A stretch of 64,000 bases of DNA from Myxococcota bacterium (GTDB lineage: Bacteria > Myxococcota_A > UBA796 > JAFGLY01), in NCBI GenBank assembly GCA_024276675.1, contig JAJRWT010000063.1:215024-279023 (forward strand), given 5' to 3'. Each line of letters begins with the position of its first letter. Position 1 is the first letter of the stretch. A program made the position numbers and the translations under genes. Positions 1-7,851 of this stretch are shown piece by piece. The notes under the pieces were generated by a model. The model saw nothing but the letters and a program-made list of their open reading frames with translations. It was not told where the DNA came from and made no database searches.

Positions 1-1
1 G

Positions 2-805
2 CTCCGCGATTGGGCGGAAGATGTCGTGCCTCTCGCCATAAAGGAACGTCAGGCAATAGAAGACGACCCCCTCTCCGGCACATCCCTCACCGAACAGAGT
101 TCCTACTCAAACTGGGAAACCGCGACCACCAGGAAGGGCCTGCCGGGATGGTTCGCCCTGGTGGGAGTCGTGATGGGCATCGCCCTTGGGGCTATGGTCT
201 TCTGGGGCTACCAGGCACTGCGTCCCAGGGCCGTTCCGGTGGTCACATCCATCCCGGTTCAACCACCGCTCCACGAGATCATCGCGCAAGAACCCACAGA
301 CGCCACCGGAAACACCGCCGAAGAAGCTCCTGGAGAGGCCATCCCGCCCAACACGGGCTCCGGAGTTTCCCCACTTCAGGAACCCGTCGAGCCACCCAGC
401 GCCAGCTCCCCGGGATCACACGGCGACAAGCAATCTTCCAGCCCCATTTCATCCACCACCGGCATCTTGCCCCAGGATCCTCGTACCACGAGCAGCAGCC
501 GGAAAACCAGATCAACCGGATCTTCCAAACACGACGAAGCGGCCCAGGACCCATCTGCCCAGGCACCCAGCGCCCAGCCCCAGGTCATGGGCTCCGTGAC
601 GGTCGAAGGTGATCTGAAGGAACTATGGCTGATATCGGGCACCAGGCGCATGCCACCGGGCTCTGTTTCTCCGGGTTCCTACAAGGTCGAAGTCCTGTTC
701 CCCGATGGGAACAGGATCTACCCTGGCACGGTGGTGGTAGCCCCAGGTCAGAACGTGACCATTCGTTGCAACGCCCGCTTCAACAACTGCCGCATCGACC
801 AATAG
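2..805 (+). CDS. Ser/Thr protein kinase-like C-terminal region (5' partial)
   Basis: The reading frame is open from the window edge, so the true start lies outside. The visible 267 residues begin with LRDWAEDVVPLAIKERQ, which looks like the tail of a kinase or other helical domain. A single transmembrane helix follows at about residues 50-72 (WFALVGVVMGIALGAMVFWG). Next comes a Pro/Ser/Thr-rich linker of about 115 residues. A small C-terminal beta domain (about 195-267; VTVEGDLKELWLISGTRR, then PGSYKVEVLFPDG) resembles PEGA domains of surface-attached proteins. Juxtamembrane helix, TM, disordered linker and PEGA-like end are typical of myxobacterial Hanks-type kinases, but no catalytic motif is in view, so kinase identity is inferred. 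It converges on cysC with a gap of only 23 bases. Confidence 0.6.
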   Translation, partial: LRDWAEDVVPLAIKERQAIEDDPLSGTSLTEQSSYSNWETATTRKGLPGWFALVGVVMGIALGAMVFWGYQALRPRAVPVVTSIPVQPPLHEIIAQEPTDATGNTAEEAPGEAIPPNTGSGVSPLQEPVEPPSASSPGSHGDKQSSSPISSTTGILPQDPRTTSSSRKTRSTGSSKHDEAAQDPSAQAPSAQPQVMGSVTVEGDLKELWLISGTRRMPPGSVSPGSYKVEVLFPDGNRIYPGTVVVAPGQNVTIRCNARFNNCRIDQ

Positions 806-828
806 GCAAAGCCCGATTCCACCGTTCG

Positions 829-1467
829 TTACGCAGTGCTTCCGGAACTCGCGGCAGCTCCAGGCAGGATGCCCTGTTCTTCCAGGAAGGCGATGACCTG
901 ATCCGCGGATTCCTCGGGCGTGCTTCCCATGGTGGTGATGCGAAGCTCTGGAATATCCGGCGGTTCGTATGGGGCATTCACCCCGGTAAAGTTCTTGATG
1001 ATGCCCTCTTCGGCCTTCTTGTAGTGCCCCTTGGGATCCCGTTTCTTGCATTCATCCAGGGGGGTGTCCACGAACACTTCGAAAAAGCGCCCTTCCGGCG
1101 CGATCTTCCGGGCCTTGAAACGATCATCCCGGTAAGGGCTGATGAAGGCCGTGAGGGTAACCACGGCAGCATCGGCGAAGAGCTTGGCAACTTCGCTGAT
1201 GCGCCGAATGTTTTCCTGCCGGTCTTCCTGGCTGAAGCCGAGATCTTCGTTGAGCCCGTGCCTGACGTTGTCGCCATCCAGAACGTAACAGGCGACCCCA
1301 CGGTGTATGAGCTTTTGCTCGACGTGCTGAGCGATGGTGGTCTTTCCGGAGCCTGGCAGGCCCGTCAGCCATGCGACACAGCCCCTCTGACCAAGAATCT
1401 TTTCGCGCTCGTCGCGCTTTACCTGTGAGTCCTGCCACTTGATATTGGTTGCCTTGCGCTCTGCCAT
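829..1467 (-). CDS. cysC: adenylyl-sulfate (APS) kinase
   Basis: Cytoplasmic enzyme of 212 residues that phosphorylates adenosine 5'-phosphosulfate to PAPS, the activated sulfate used for assimilation and sulfotransfer. The P-loop GLPGSGKT lies at residues 36-43, followed by the family motifs DGDNVRHGL (64-72) and FISPYR (108-113) of the APS-binding lid. The C-terminus has the usual YEPPDIPELRI segment. Length matches stand-alone CysC. An AGGAG box 7 bases before the ATG fixes the start. No sulfurylase gene is adjacent. An arylsulfotransferase-like lipoprotein lies 26 kb away, but a link is speculative. Confidence 0.96.
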   Translation of the reverse strand: MAERKATNIKWQDSQVKRDEREKILGQRGCVAWLTGLPGSGKTTIAQHVEQKLIHRGVACYVLDGDNVRHGLNEDLGFSQEDRQENIRRISEVAKLFADAAVVTLTAFISPYRDDRFKARKIAPEGRFFEVFVDTPLDECKKRDPKGHYKKAEEGIIKNFTGVNAPYEPPDIPELRITTMGSTPEESADQVIAFLEEQGILPGAAASSGSTA

Positions 1468-1604
1468 GAAAAGCTCCTGCTGATTGAAACAAAAGGAAGA
1501 CAGCCTGTATCTTGCTCCGTGATTCTCGGCAAACCAGCACCTTGCCCACTGGATTCAACGGGATAGGCATGGTTTCCGAAATTCCTCCGCCACAGGAACC
1601 ACGA

Positions 1605-2459
1605 ATGACCGATTTCCCATCCGCGGCCAGCATCCGTTCAGCACATGGGCTGGTCGGAAGAACGCGCGAAATCCAAGACATCATCGCCTGCCTCGCCGCA
1701 GGCCGCCATGTGCTGGTGGAAGGGCCCGTTGGAGTGGGCAAAACCGTGCTGGTGCAGGCCGTGGTAAGGAGTCTGGGGCGGCCGTTTTCAAGAATTGACG
1801 GAGACGGTCGTTACACAGAAGCAAAATTGGTGGGTTCATTCGATCCCCCCACGGTTCTGGCCAAGGGCTACATACCCACTGCCTTCACGCCGGGCCCCCT
1901 GGTACGAACCCTTCGAGATGGTGGGATACTCTTCATCAACGAGCTGAACCGCATGCCCGAAGGGGTACAGAATGTCCTCCTCCCCAGCATGGACGAGCAA
2001 CGCCTCGAGGTGACCAACCTGGGTACCATCCACGCATCCCGGGGTTTCGCCATCATCGCGACACAGAACCCCAGGGAGTTCGTGGCCACGGGAGACCTGG
2101 CCGAGGCCCTCCTTGACCGCTTCGAACATGTTCGGCTGGATTACCAGGATGAAGACGAGGAATGCGAGATAGTCCGAATTCGTACCATGCACCATCCCTC
2201 CCCTGAGATCACACGAGCCTGCGTTCGCATGGTACGGGCCACCCGCAACGACCCCAGGATCCGTCGAGGGGCATCCGTCAGGGCTGCCATTGCCATGGCG
2301 GACCTGGCGGTGCAACTGGACGGCGATGTCCATCGGGCAGCCAACCTGTCCCTTCCAACCCGCATCGAGCTGATGGAAGACCGCGATCTACCCGACATCC
2401 TGTCCAATCTTAAAAAAAAAGTGTCCGGGAGCGGGCCCCTCTCCCCACGCTGGACCTGA
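1605..2459 (+). CDS. MoxR-family AAA+ ATPase
   Basis: Predicted AAA+ ATPase of the MoxR/magnesium-chelatase-I type, 284 residues. Walker A is GPVGVGKT (about 40-47), Walker B is LFINE (109-113) and the sensor-1 segment IATQNP is at 151-156. These proteins act as remodelling chaperones with a von Willebrand factor A partner, and such a gene follows 29 bases downstream. The ATG at 1605 has AGGAA 6-7 bases upstream. An ATG at 1569 would add 12 residues with no domain content. The C-terminal lid is short for the family (usually 300-330 residues in total), and a run of nine A's lies 13 codons before the stop, so slippage or a frameshift there would change the C-terminus. Confidence 0.88.
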   Translation: MTDFPSAASIRSAHGLVGRTREIQDIIACLAAGRHVLVEGPVGVGKTVLVQAVVRSLGRPFSRIDGDGRYTEAKLVGSFDPPTVLAKGYIPTAFTPGPLVRTLRDGGILFINELNRMPEGVQNVLLPSMDEQRLEVTNLGTIHASRGFAIIATQNPREFVATGDLAEALLDRFEHVRLDYQDEDEECEIVRIRTMHHPSPEITRACVRMVRATRNDPRIRRGASVRAAIAMADLAVQLDGDVHRAANLSLPTRIELMEDRDLPDILSNLKKKVSGSGPLSPRWT

Positions 2460-2488
2460 CCAGGAGCGCCACCGTCAGAGCCCCGTCC

Positions 2489-3331
2489 ATGGACCTGGAC
2501 ACCCAGCCCTTCTTCGTCACTCCCAACGACTCCGCCACCTTGGCCGCCATCCCGGGTGGATGGGACGCGGCCAGGCGTTTCCGCGAGTTGGCAAGAGACC
2601 TCTCCCACCATGTACTCCTCCGCGAACTCACCCGCAGAGCCGTCGACGCGGTGCTTCAACGAGCAAGGAGTCTGCTCAAGCACTCCCAACGCCCCACCAG
2701 TCTGCGCACACTGGCCTGGCCAGCCCGTGGCGACCTCGACCTGCACGCCACCCTGGAGCGCCCCCCCCCCTGGACTCCGGAACGGACCATGATCAGCCGG
2801 CCCGACCCCCGCCAAGCCGACGTGGTGCTGGTTCTCGACATGAGCCTCTCAATGACCGGCGAAAAAATCGCCCTGCTGGCGGTGGCCGCCGCCATCATGC
2901 AGATGAAGCTGGAACAGGTGGGGGTCGTGACCTTTGACACCACGGCCCGCACGCTGGTGTCCGTGGGGCGGCCTCTTCAACTACGCACCATGGTTCAGCG
3001 CGTTCTACAGGTCTCGGCCATGGGCTACACCAACATCTGCGCCGGCCTGCGCCAGGCAGCCGAAGAACTGCGGCGTTCCCGACGCAAAGAGCGCGTGGCC
3101 ATCCTGTTCACAGATGGAATCGGCAACGTGGGCTGGGATCCCAACCGCCAGGCCAGCCTGCTCCCACGCCTGCACGTAGTACACGTGGGCTCAAGCAACG
3201 ATCTTCATGGCGGAGCCAGGAACTGCCAACGGATGGCCTCTGCCGGCAGGGGCCACATGTTCCACGCCGAGACCTACGACGACCTGCCGGCCGTAAGCCG
3301 TCAGGCCATCCGCCGCCTTTTCAGGGCATGA
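2489..3331 (+). CDS. von Willebrand factor A (VWA) domain protein, MoxR partner
   Basis: 280-residue protein whose C-terminal two-thirds is a VWA domain. The metal-ion-dependent adhesion site DMSLS is at residues 117-121 after VVLVL, and TDGIGN at about 208-213 supplies the distal acidic residue. The N-terminal 100 residues are helical and unrecognised. Pairing with the MoxR gene just upstream is the standard MoxR-VWA arrangement, similar to the ChlI/ChlD pair, in which the ATPase acts on or through the VWA protein. The Shine-Dalgarno for the ATG is poor (CAGGAG about 20 bases away), suggesting coupling to moxR. Ten consecutive C's at 2761-2770 encode part of an Arg-Pro-Pro-Pro run and are a possible slippage site. 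Confidence 0.83.
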   Translation: MDLDTQPFFVTPNDSATLAAIPGGWDAARRFRELARDLSHHVLLRELTRRAVDAVLQRARSLLKHSQRPTSLRTLAWPARGDLDLHATLERPPPWTPERTMISRPDPRQADVVLVLDMSLSMTGEKIALLAVAAAIMQMKLEQVGVVTFDTTARTLVSVGRPLQLRTMVQRVLQVSAMGYTNICAGLRQAAEELRRSRRKERVAILFTDGIGNVGWDPNRQASLLPRLHVVHVGSSNDLHGGARNCQRMASAGRGHMFHAETYDDLPAVSRQAIRRLFRA

Positions 3332-3396
3332 CGGCCCCGCCCCGGTGATCCGGCATACGAGTACAGGAACACGAACGGCGCCAGAGAGACTTAAAC

Positions 3397-4656
3397 TCAA
3401 GTTCCCTCGAGGTAGTCGTTGGCGTAGGCCACCTGTTCCGCGGTGAGTGTATCCACGGCCAGGCCCATGGTTTCCAGCTTGATGGCGGCCAACTCCTGAT
3501 CTTGTGCTTCGCTGATGTCGTAGACCTTGGGAGACATGTCGCTACCCTCGGCCGCCAGTCGCATCATTCCCAGGAACTGGTTGGCGAAGGACATGTCCAT
3601 GACCTCGCTGGGATGCCCCTCGGCGCATGCCAGGTTCACCAGGCGACCCTGGGCCAGGAGGTAGATGCGCCGCCCATCTTTGAGAACGTACTCTTCACAG
3701 TTATCGCGAATGGTACGCTTGCTGACGGCCCTCTCCTCCAGGTCGCCGATGTTGATCTCACAGTCGTAGTGCCCGGTGTTGCAGACGATGGCTCCGTCTC
3801 GCATGAGATCGAAATGTGCACCGGTGATTACGTCTTTCATGCCGGTGGCGGTGATGAAGATGTCGCCCCAGGAAGCGGCCTCGACCATGGTCTTGACCTG
3901 GATACCTTCCAGCGTGGCCTTGAGGGCGGCGGTCGGCTTGACCTCGGTTGCGGCAACATGGGCTCCCATGCCCTTGGCCCGCATGGCTACGCCGCGCCCG
4001 CAATGACCGTACCCGGCCACCACGAAATTCTTGGCTGCCAGGAGCACACTGGTGGCCCTGAGGATACCGTCGATGCTGGACTGGCCGGTTCCGTAGACGT
4101 TGTCGAAGTCCCACTTGGTCTCGGCGTCGTTTACGGCCAAAACGGGATACTTGAGAGCACCCGCCGCTGCCATGGCCCTGAGCCTATGCACGCCCGTGGT
4201 GGTCTCTTCGGTCCCACCCGTGACGTAACGTATCAGCTCTGGATGGCGCACATGGACGCTGGTGATCAGATCCGCACCGTCGTCCAGGGTCAGTGTGGGC
4301 TTGTTGTCCAGGGTGCGGTCGATGCTCCAGTAGAATTCATCGCGGTTCTGACCATGCCATGCAAAAATGGGAATTCCCTCTGCCGCCAGGGCCGCAGCGA
4401 TCTCGTCCTGGGTGGACAAGGGGTTGCAACCGCTCCAGGTGACTTCCGCTCCAGCGGCCTTCAGAGTGCGGACGAGAACCGCCGTTTCCTTGGTTACATG
4501 CAGGCATCCTGCTATGCGTTGGCCCTTGAGGGGTTGGCTTTCGCTGTATTTCTTCCGAAGGGCCATCAGGACGGGCATACGAGCCTCGGCCCATTCGATC
4601 TTCAGTTGCCCGGCCTCCGCCAGACCGATATCGGCTACCTTGTAGTTTTCTGCCAT
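3397..4656 (-). CDS. ahcY: adenosylhomocysteinase
   Basis: NAD-dependent cytoplasmic enzyme that hydrolyses S-adenosylhomocysteine to homocysteine and adenosine, relieving product inhibition of methyltransferases. At 419 residues it is the shorter bacterial/archaeal form. Substrate-domain motifs are present (HVTKETAVL near 53-61, SGCNPLSTQDEIAAAL near 75-90, and the DDGADL segment near 125-130). The Rossmann signature GYGHCGRG lies at 215-222. The ATG at 4656 is 40 codons before the QPLKG motif, as expected. A 245-base leader separates it from hinT upstream and contains a compact predicted three-way RNA junction (4739-4778). Confidence 0.97.
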   Translation of the reverse strand: MAENYKVADIGLAEAGQLKIEWAEARMPVLMALRKKYSESQPLKGQRIAGCLHVTKETAVLVRTLKAAGAEVTWSGCNPLSTQDEIAAALAAEGIPIFAWHGQNRDEFYWSIDRTLDNKPTLTLDDGADLITSVHVRHPELIRYVTGGTEETTTGVHRLRAMAAAGALKYPVLAVNDAETKWDFDNVYGTGQSSIDGILRATSVLLAAKNFVVAGYGHCGRGVAMRAKGMGAHVAATEVKPTAALKATLEGIQVKTMVEAASWGDIFITATGMKDVITGAHFDLMRDGAIVCNTGHYDCEINIGDLEERAVSKRTIRDNCEEYVLKDGRRIYLLAQGRLVNLACAEGHPSEVMDMSFANQFLGMMRLAAEGSDMSPKVYDISEAQDQELAAIKLETMGLAVDTLTAEQVAYANDYLEGT

Positions 4657-4738
4657 TGCTGATTATTACCTTCCATAGCTGGCCCTGCCGGCTCGCCACC
4701 CGGAGGGGTGATGGACCGCAAGAGGCTGTTGGTTTGGT

Positions 4739-4778
4739 GAGCTGGGCCGACGGCCGCGGGCATGAGCCCTTTCAGCTC
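4739..4778 (-). promoter_or_regulatory. candidate structured RNA element in the ahcY leader
   Basis: Read on the minus strand, these 40 bases can fold into a three-way junction. GAGCTG at the 5' end pairs with CAGCTC at the 3' end. Inside are two short hairpins, GGGC-TCAT-GCCC and GGCC-GTC-GGCC. The 3' end lies 82 bases before the ahcY ATG. It does not match the SAH, SAM-I or SAM-II riboswitch consensus as I know them. It could be a leader element of ahcY or a 3' structure of hinT. In GC-rich DNA short palindromes are common, so confidence is low. Confidence 0.25.
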
Positions 4779-4901
4779 TCAGGAAAGAACGATCCATGTG
4801 CTATCACCAGAGCGGCTCACTGTTGCGGGCTTGCGGCTGGGTGTCAAGTCTTCCAGGGTAATATTTTCCCCCTGAGCGGAATCCGGTGAAACAGCAGGGG
4901 C

Positions 4902-5243
4902 TCATCCGGGTGGCCATCCCATCTCGCGACCTGCCAACATGTGGACATGCAAATGCGGGACCTCCTGCCCGGCTGCCTTGCCGTTGTTCAGCACCAGCCT
5001 GAAGCCTCCGGCCGCGGAGGGTTCCTTCCTGGCGATGTTCCGCGCCGCGATGAACAGGCGCCCCAGCATCGCCGAATCCTTGTCGGCCGCCTGTGACAAA
5101 TCGACGATTGGCTCGCGTGGAACCAGCAGAACGTGGAACGGGGCCTGCGGGGAGATGTCCTTGAAAGCAACAACCCATTCGTCTTCGTAGATTATCTCGG
5201 CGAGAATCTCGCCAGCCATGATCTTCTGGAACAATGTTGGCAT
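4902..5243 (-). CDS. hinT: HIT-family (histidine triad) nucleotide-binding protein, HinT-like
   Basis: 113-residue cytoplasmic protein of the HIT superfamily, which hydrolyses nucleoside phosphoramidates and AMP conjugates. The triad HLHVHML is intact with His at about 97, 99 and 101. The upstream strand NNGKAAGQEVPHLHVHM and the FHVLLVPREPI segment are diagnostic of HinT. A GAGGG box six bases before the ATG supports the start. It lies upstream of ahcY on the same strand with a 245-base gap. Both act on adenine nucleotide chemistry, but co-transcription is not shown. Confidence 0.93.
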   Translation of the reverse strand: MPTLFQKIMAGEILAEIIYEDEWVVAFKDISPQAPFHVLLVPREPIVDLSQAADKDSAMLGRLFIAARNIARKEPSAAGGFRLVLNNGKAAGQEVPHLHVHMLAGREMGWPPG

Positions 5244-5390
5244 CGTTTTCCCTCGTGATGTCGAAACTCAATTTTTCCCGTCCGGAAACAACGGAAGGAG
5301 CGGAAGCCAGCAGCTTTCGAGCCAAGTGCGTCCGCGCGACCCGCCGGAACAGCGGTGCTGTTTCAAGTGGTTGTGCGGACCTGCCTGGCC

Positions 5391-5429
5391 GGTGATCGGA
5401 CAAGGTTATCGGACAAGGTGATCGGACAA
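5391..5429. repeat. 13-bp direct repeat, three tandem copies
   Basis: Three head-to-tail 13-mers of the form GGTGATCGGACAA lie at 5391-5403, 5404-5416 (one change, GGTTATCGGACAA) and 5417-5429. They sit in the 228-base gap between the stop of the exported protein (5472) and the hinT start (5243), about 150 bases upstream of hinT on its strand. They could be iterons for a regulator or a simple slippage-derived minisatellite. Confidence 0.8.
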
Positions 5430-5471
5430 GGGGGGCCGCTCAGGCGATGGGAGCCTTTTCAGGACGGGAAC

Positions 5472-5978
5472 TCAATAGCGCACCTGCAGAGGGAGAATGA
5501 GTATGCCGTCCTTGTATCGTGGGCCAGCCACTATGAAGGTCCCGTTCCTGCTCACAGAAAGAGTGGTGTCCAGCAACTTGCCCTTCTGGCTGAACATCTG
5601 TATCCGGAACTGCGCCTTTTCAGGAGACCTGCGAAGAAGAGTGACGTTCACCTGGCGTCCACCACTGATGGAAAAGCTGGCATTGCCGCCAGTACTGATT
5701 TCAGCCACGTGGGTATTCAGGAGATCATATCCCCGGTACCTCAGGAAACGCAGATGCCTCTGAAGTGAAAGCAGCCGTGGATCCACTCCTTCGTGGCTAT
5801 CTGTGGCCGCCACCACCAGGAGTTTCACGGTCACTCTCCCGGCCACGGGTCGAACTGGGCCTGCCGCGCGAGGATTGCGCGGATGGCCCTGGCCCATTGC
5901 TCGGGTCGGCAGCACGGCAACGGTGAGGAGGACCAGCAGGAGAACGGATGAACGTAGTTTGCGGATGGAAGTCATCAT
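5472..5978 (-). CDS. exported protein of unknown function in the ECF sigma operon
   Basis: 168 residues with a clear Sec signal peptide (RKLRSSVLLLVLLTVAVLP, then TRAMGQG) and no lipobox, so probably periplasmic or secreted. The mature part begins with a basic Pro-rich stretch (GHPRNPRAAGPVRPVAG). It continues as a predominantly beta domain with the signatures VVAATDSHEGVDPRL and ISGGRQVNVTLL. I do not recognise the family. Its ATG overlaps the stop of the large repeat protein (ATGA at 5978-5975), so it is translationally coupled as the last gene of the sigma operon. A sensor, ligand or output for the sigma system is plausible but inferred. Confidence 0.75.
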   Translation of the reverse strand: MMTSIRKLRSSVLLLVLLTVAVLPTRAMGQGHPRNPRAAGPVRPVAGRVTVKLLVVAATDSHEGVDPRLLSLQRHLRFLRYRGYDLLNTHVAEISTGGNASFSISGGRQVNVTLLRRSPEKAQFRIQMFSQKGKLLDTTLSVSRNGTFIVAGPRYKDGILILPLQVRY

Positions 5979-7777
5979 AGGGTCACTCCATCCGATTCGT
6001 CCGCCTCTTCGATGAATATCACCAGGGGTGCGCCATCTTCCATCTGGAAGACCTGGACGGTGCTGTTGCCGGCTACTGTCAGGTCTTCGATTTCTGTCTG
6101 GTTCACCTCAGCCAACTCGAAGGCCGGCTCGGTTGAGGGGGACTTGTCGGATTCGCCATCTCCGACGTCAGGAGACTCCTTTACATTCAAAACGAGCACG
6201 AGGGCCAATAGAGCGAACACCATGGAGATTGCGGGAATGCGCCTGAATACGGATGGTCTCGCCACGACGGGCCGAAACTCCCTGCTCTCTTCTGGTCGGG
6301 GCATGGAAGATGGCAGGACCGGCTCTGGTGGTAGTACTCTGGCCATGATCCGTTCGGTAAGGTCCACCGAGGTGGAATCCCGCCGGAGACCATGGACCAG
6401 CGCTTCAGAGAGATGGGTCCAGGCGACTTCTTCCGGGGTAGAATCCAGGTCCAGTCTTTGCGCCACGGCATCCCAGAGGGATGGAGCAGAACCGAGGCTG
6501 CCCTCGACACGGAGGGTATCTCTGATCTGTTGCCCCAGCAGGGCATAGAAAGAGAGCATCGAACGCGCCTGGGGCGATCCAGAGAGCTTCTGGGCAAGGT
6601 CCCTGCGGGCGGCCACGTCCAGCTCCCCGTCCACCATCGCGGAGAGAGAGAGCTGAAGGTGATCCCGAGGTTGAATCCGCTCCATGACGGAAGCACACAC
6701 ATCAACCCCCAGGGCCTCGGCTTCCAGGCCCGCGGCGAGGGTTTCAAGGGCCTCGTCCAGCAGCGAGGCATCCCGTGGTGCCACGATATCCATTACCGCA
6801 TCGGTGACGTCCAGATCCCGTGACTGTTCCAACAGTTCCTGGCGCATGGTCTCCATGCTAATGACCAGTTGCTGGTCCTGCTGACCCTCCACAAGGGGAT
6901 CGTCTGCCAGATCCCCAAGGACGGAATTCGAGATGTCGAAACCCCTGGAGGCTTCGTGTAGCCCATCTGCCAGGACCAGCAGAGCCTCAGCCAGAATCGG
7001 CTCGGACACGCCATGAAGCGCTGTTTCGGAGATAATAGCGTCCATTACGGAGTTTACCAGGTCCACCGACTTCGCTTCGGAGCGGAGACCATGGGCCAGG
7101 GCGCCCATTACCGATGCTTGCCCGGCAGCGCCCGAGGCCGTGGTTGGGTGGGGATCGCCGACGAACAGGGAGGAGCCGTGGGAGATTTCCGCTGCGGCGG
7201 TTCCAATGGCCCGCAGGACCGCAGGAGCCAGGTCGATTCCCCGAGCTTCGTCCCGCAGTCCTTCCTGCAGGGTCTCCATGGCTCTACACCACTGTTGTTC
7301 CAGGTCTGGAGAAATCTCTTCCAGTATCCGGTCAGTCATGTCCTGGCCGGCTGCCCGGGCCCTCAGGCCGCGGGCCAGAGCCCCCAGCAGGCTGCGCCAG
7401 GCAGGTTCATGGGAAAGCTGCAGGGCATCGATGATGTCGTCCACGAGCTCCACTCTGCCCAGTTCGCCAGCCAACTGGTTTCTAAGGGCATCCACCAGAA
7501 GGTTCCAGTTGTCGGTGGCTGTGATCTTTTCCAGCACCGGTTGAGCAATCTCGAGAGGACCGGCCTCGGCATGCACGGAACGTTCCAACAGCGTCTGCAG
7601 TTCCACCCAGTGGGACTCTTGTTCTCGCAGCAACGCCTCTGCATCAACGAGATCGGCTTCGCTGGCAGTGCCGGCTTCGCAACGTTGGAGCAGCGCTTGG
7701 AGTTCAGGAGTCAATTCTACCTCGGTAGCCCATACGAGTTGCAGGTCAACAGGTTGACGTTGCAAAGTGGGATTCAT
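5975..7777 (-). CDS. anti-sigma-factor-like repeat protein with one TM helix
   Basis: 600 residues in an unusual architecture. Nine copies of a motif of about 25 residues, roughly LxxGLxxEAxGxDLxxxVMxxI, start near residues 62, 96, 131, 167, 224, 266, 307, 344 and 456. Between copies 8 and 9 (about 373-422) is a segment, LSAMVDGELDVAARRDLAQK, resembling the N-terminal sigma-binding region of RseA/zinc-less anti-sigma factors. One transmembrane helix lies at about 514-531 (PAISMVFALLALVLVL), followed by an acidic tail of 65-70 residues, probably periplasmic. The gene directly follows an ECF sigma factor (74-base gap) and overlaps the exported protein downstream. I infer a membrane-bound anti-sigma factor. 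No HxxxCxxC zinc motif is visible. Confidence 0.7.
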   Translation of the reverse strand: MNPTLQRQPVDLQLVWATEVELTPELQALLQRCEAGTASEADLVDAEALLREQESHWVELQTLLERSVHAEAGPLEIAQPVLEKITATDNWNLLVDALRNQLAGELGRVELVDDIIDALQLSHEPAWRSLLGALARGLRARAAGQDMTDRILEEISPDLEQQWCRAMETLQEGLRDEARGIDLAPAVLRAIGTAAAEISHGSSLFVGDPHPTTASGAAGQASVMGALAHGLRSEAKSVDLVNSVMDAIISETALHGVSEPILAEALLVLADGLHEASRGFDISNSVLGDLADDPLVEGQQDQQLVISMETMRQELLEQSRDLDVTDAVMDIVAPRDASLLDEALETLAAGLEAEALGVDVCASVMERIQPRDHLQLSLSAMVDGELDVAARRDLAQKLSGSPQARSMLSFYALLGQQIRDTLRVEGSLGSAPSLWDAVAQRLDLDSTPEEVAWTHLSEALVHGLRRDSTSVDLTERIMARVLPPEPVLPSSMPRPEESREFRPVVARPSVFRRIPAISMVFALLALVLVLNVKESPDVGDGESDKSPSTEPAFELAEVNQTEIEDLTVAGNSTVQVFQMEDGAPLVIFIEEADESDGVTL

Positions 7778-7851
7778 TCAAAGAAGTTCGGGAAAAACAG
7801 CACCATGGTGGATACGGTTCGACGAAGACAACGTGGGGAGCAGGAGACGGT

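Noticed and set aside
3502..4662. 386-codon plus-strand open frame opposite ahcY
   Set aside because: It mirrors a clear adenosylhomocysteinase on the other strand and has no family features; typical GC-rich antisense frame.
4773..4790. CTCTCAGGAAAGAAC on the plus strand, similar to the 3' end of glycine riboswitches
   Set aside because: The 5' half of the aptamer is missing and no gene follows on the plus strand.
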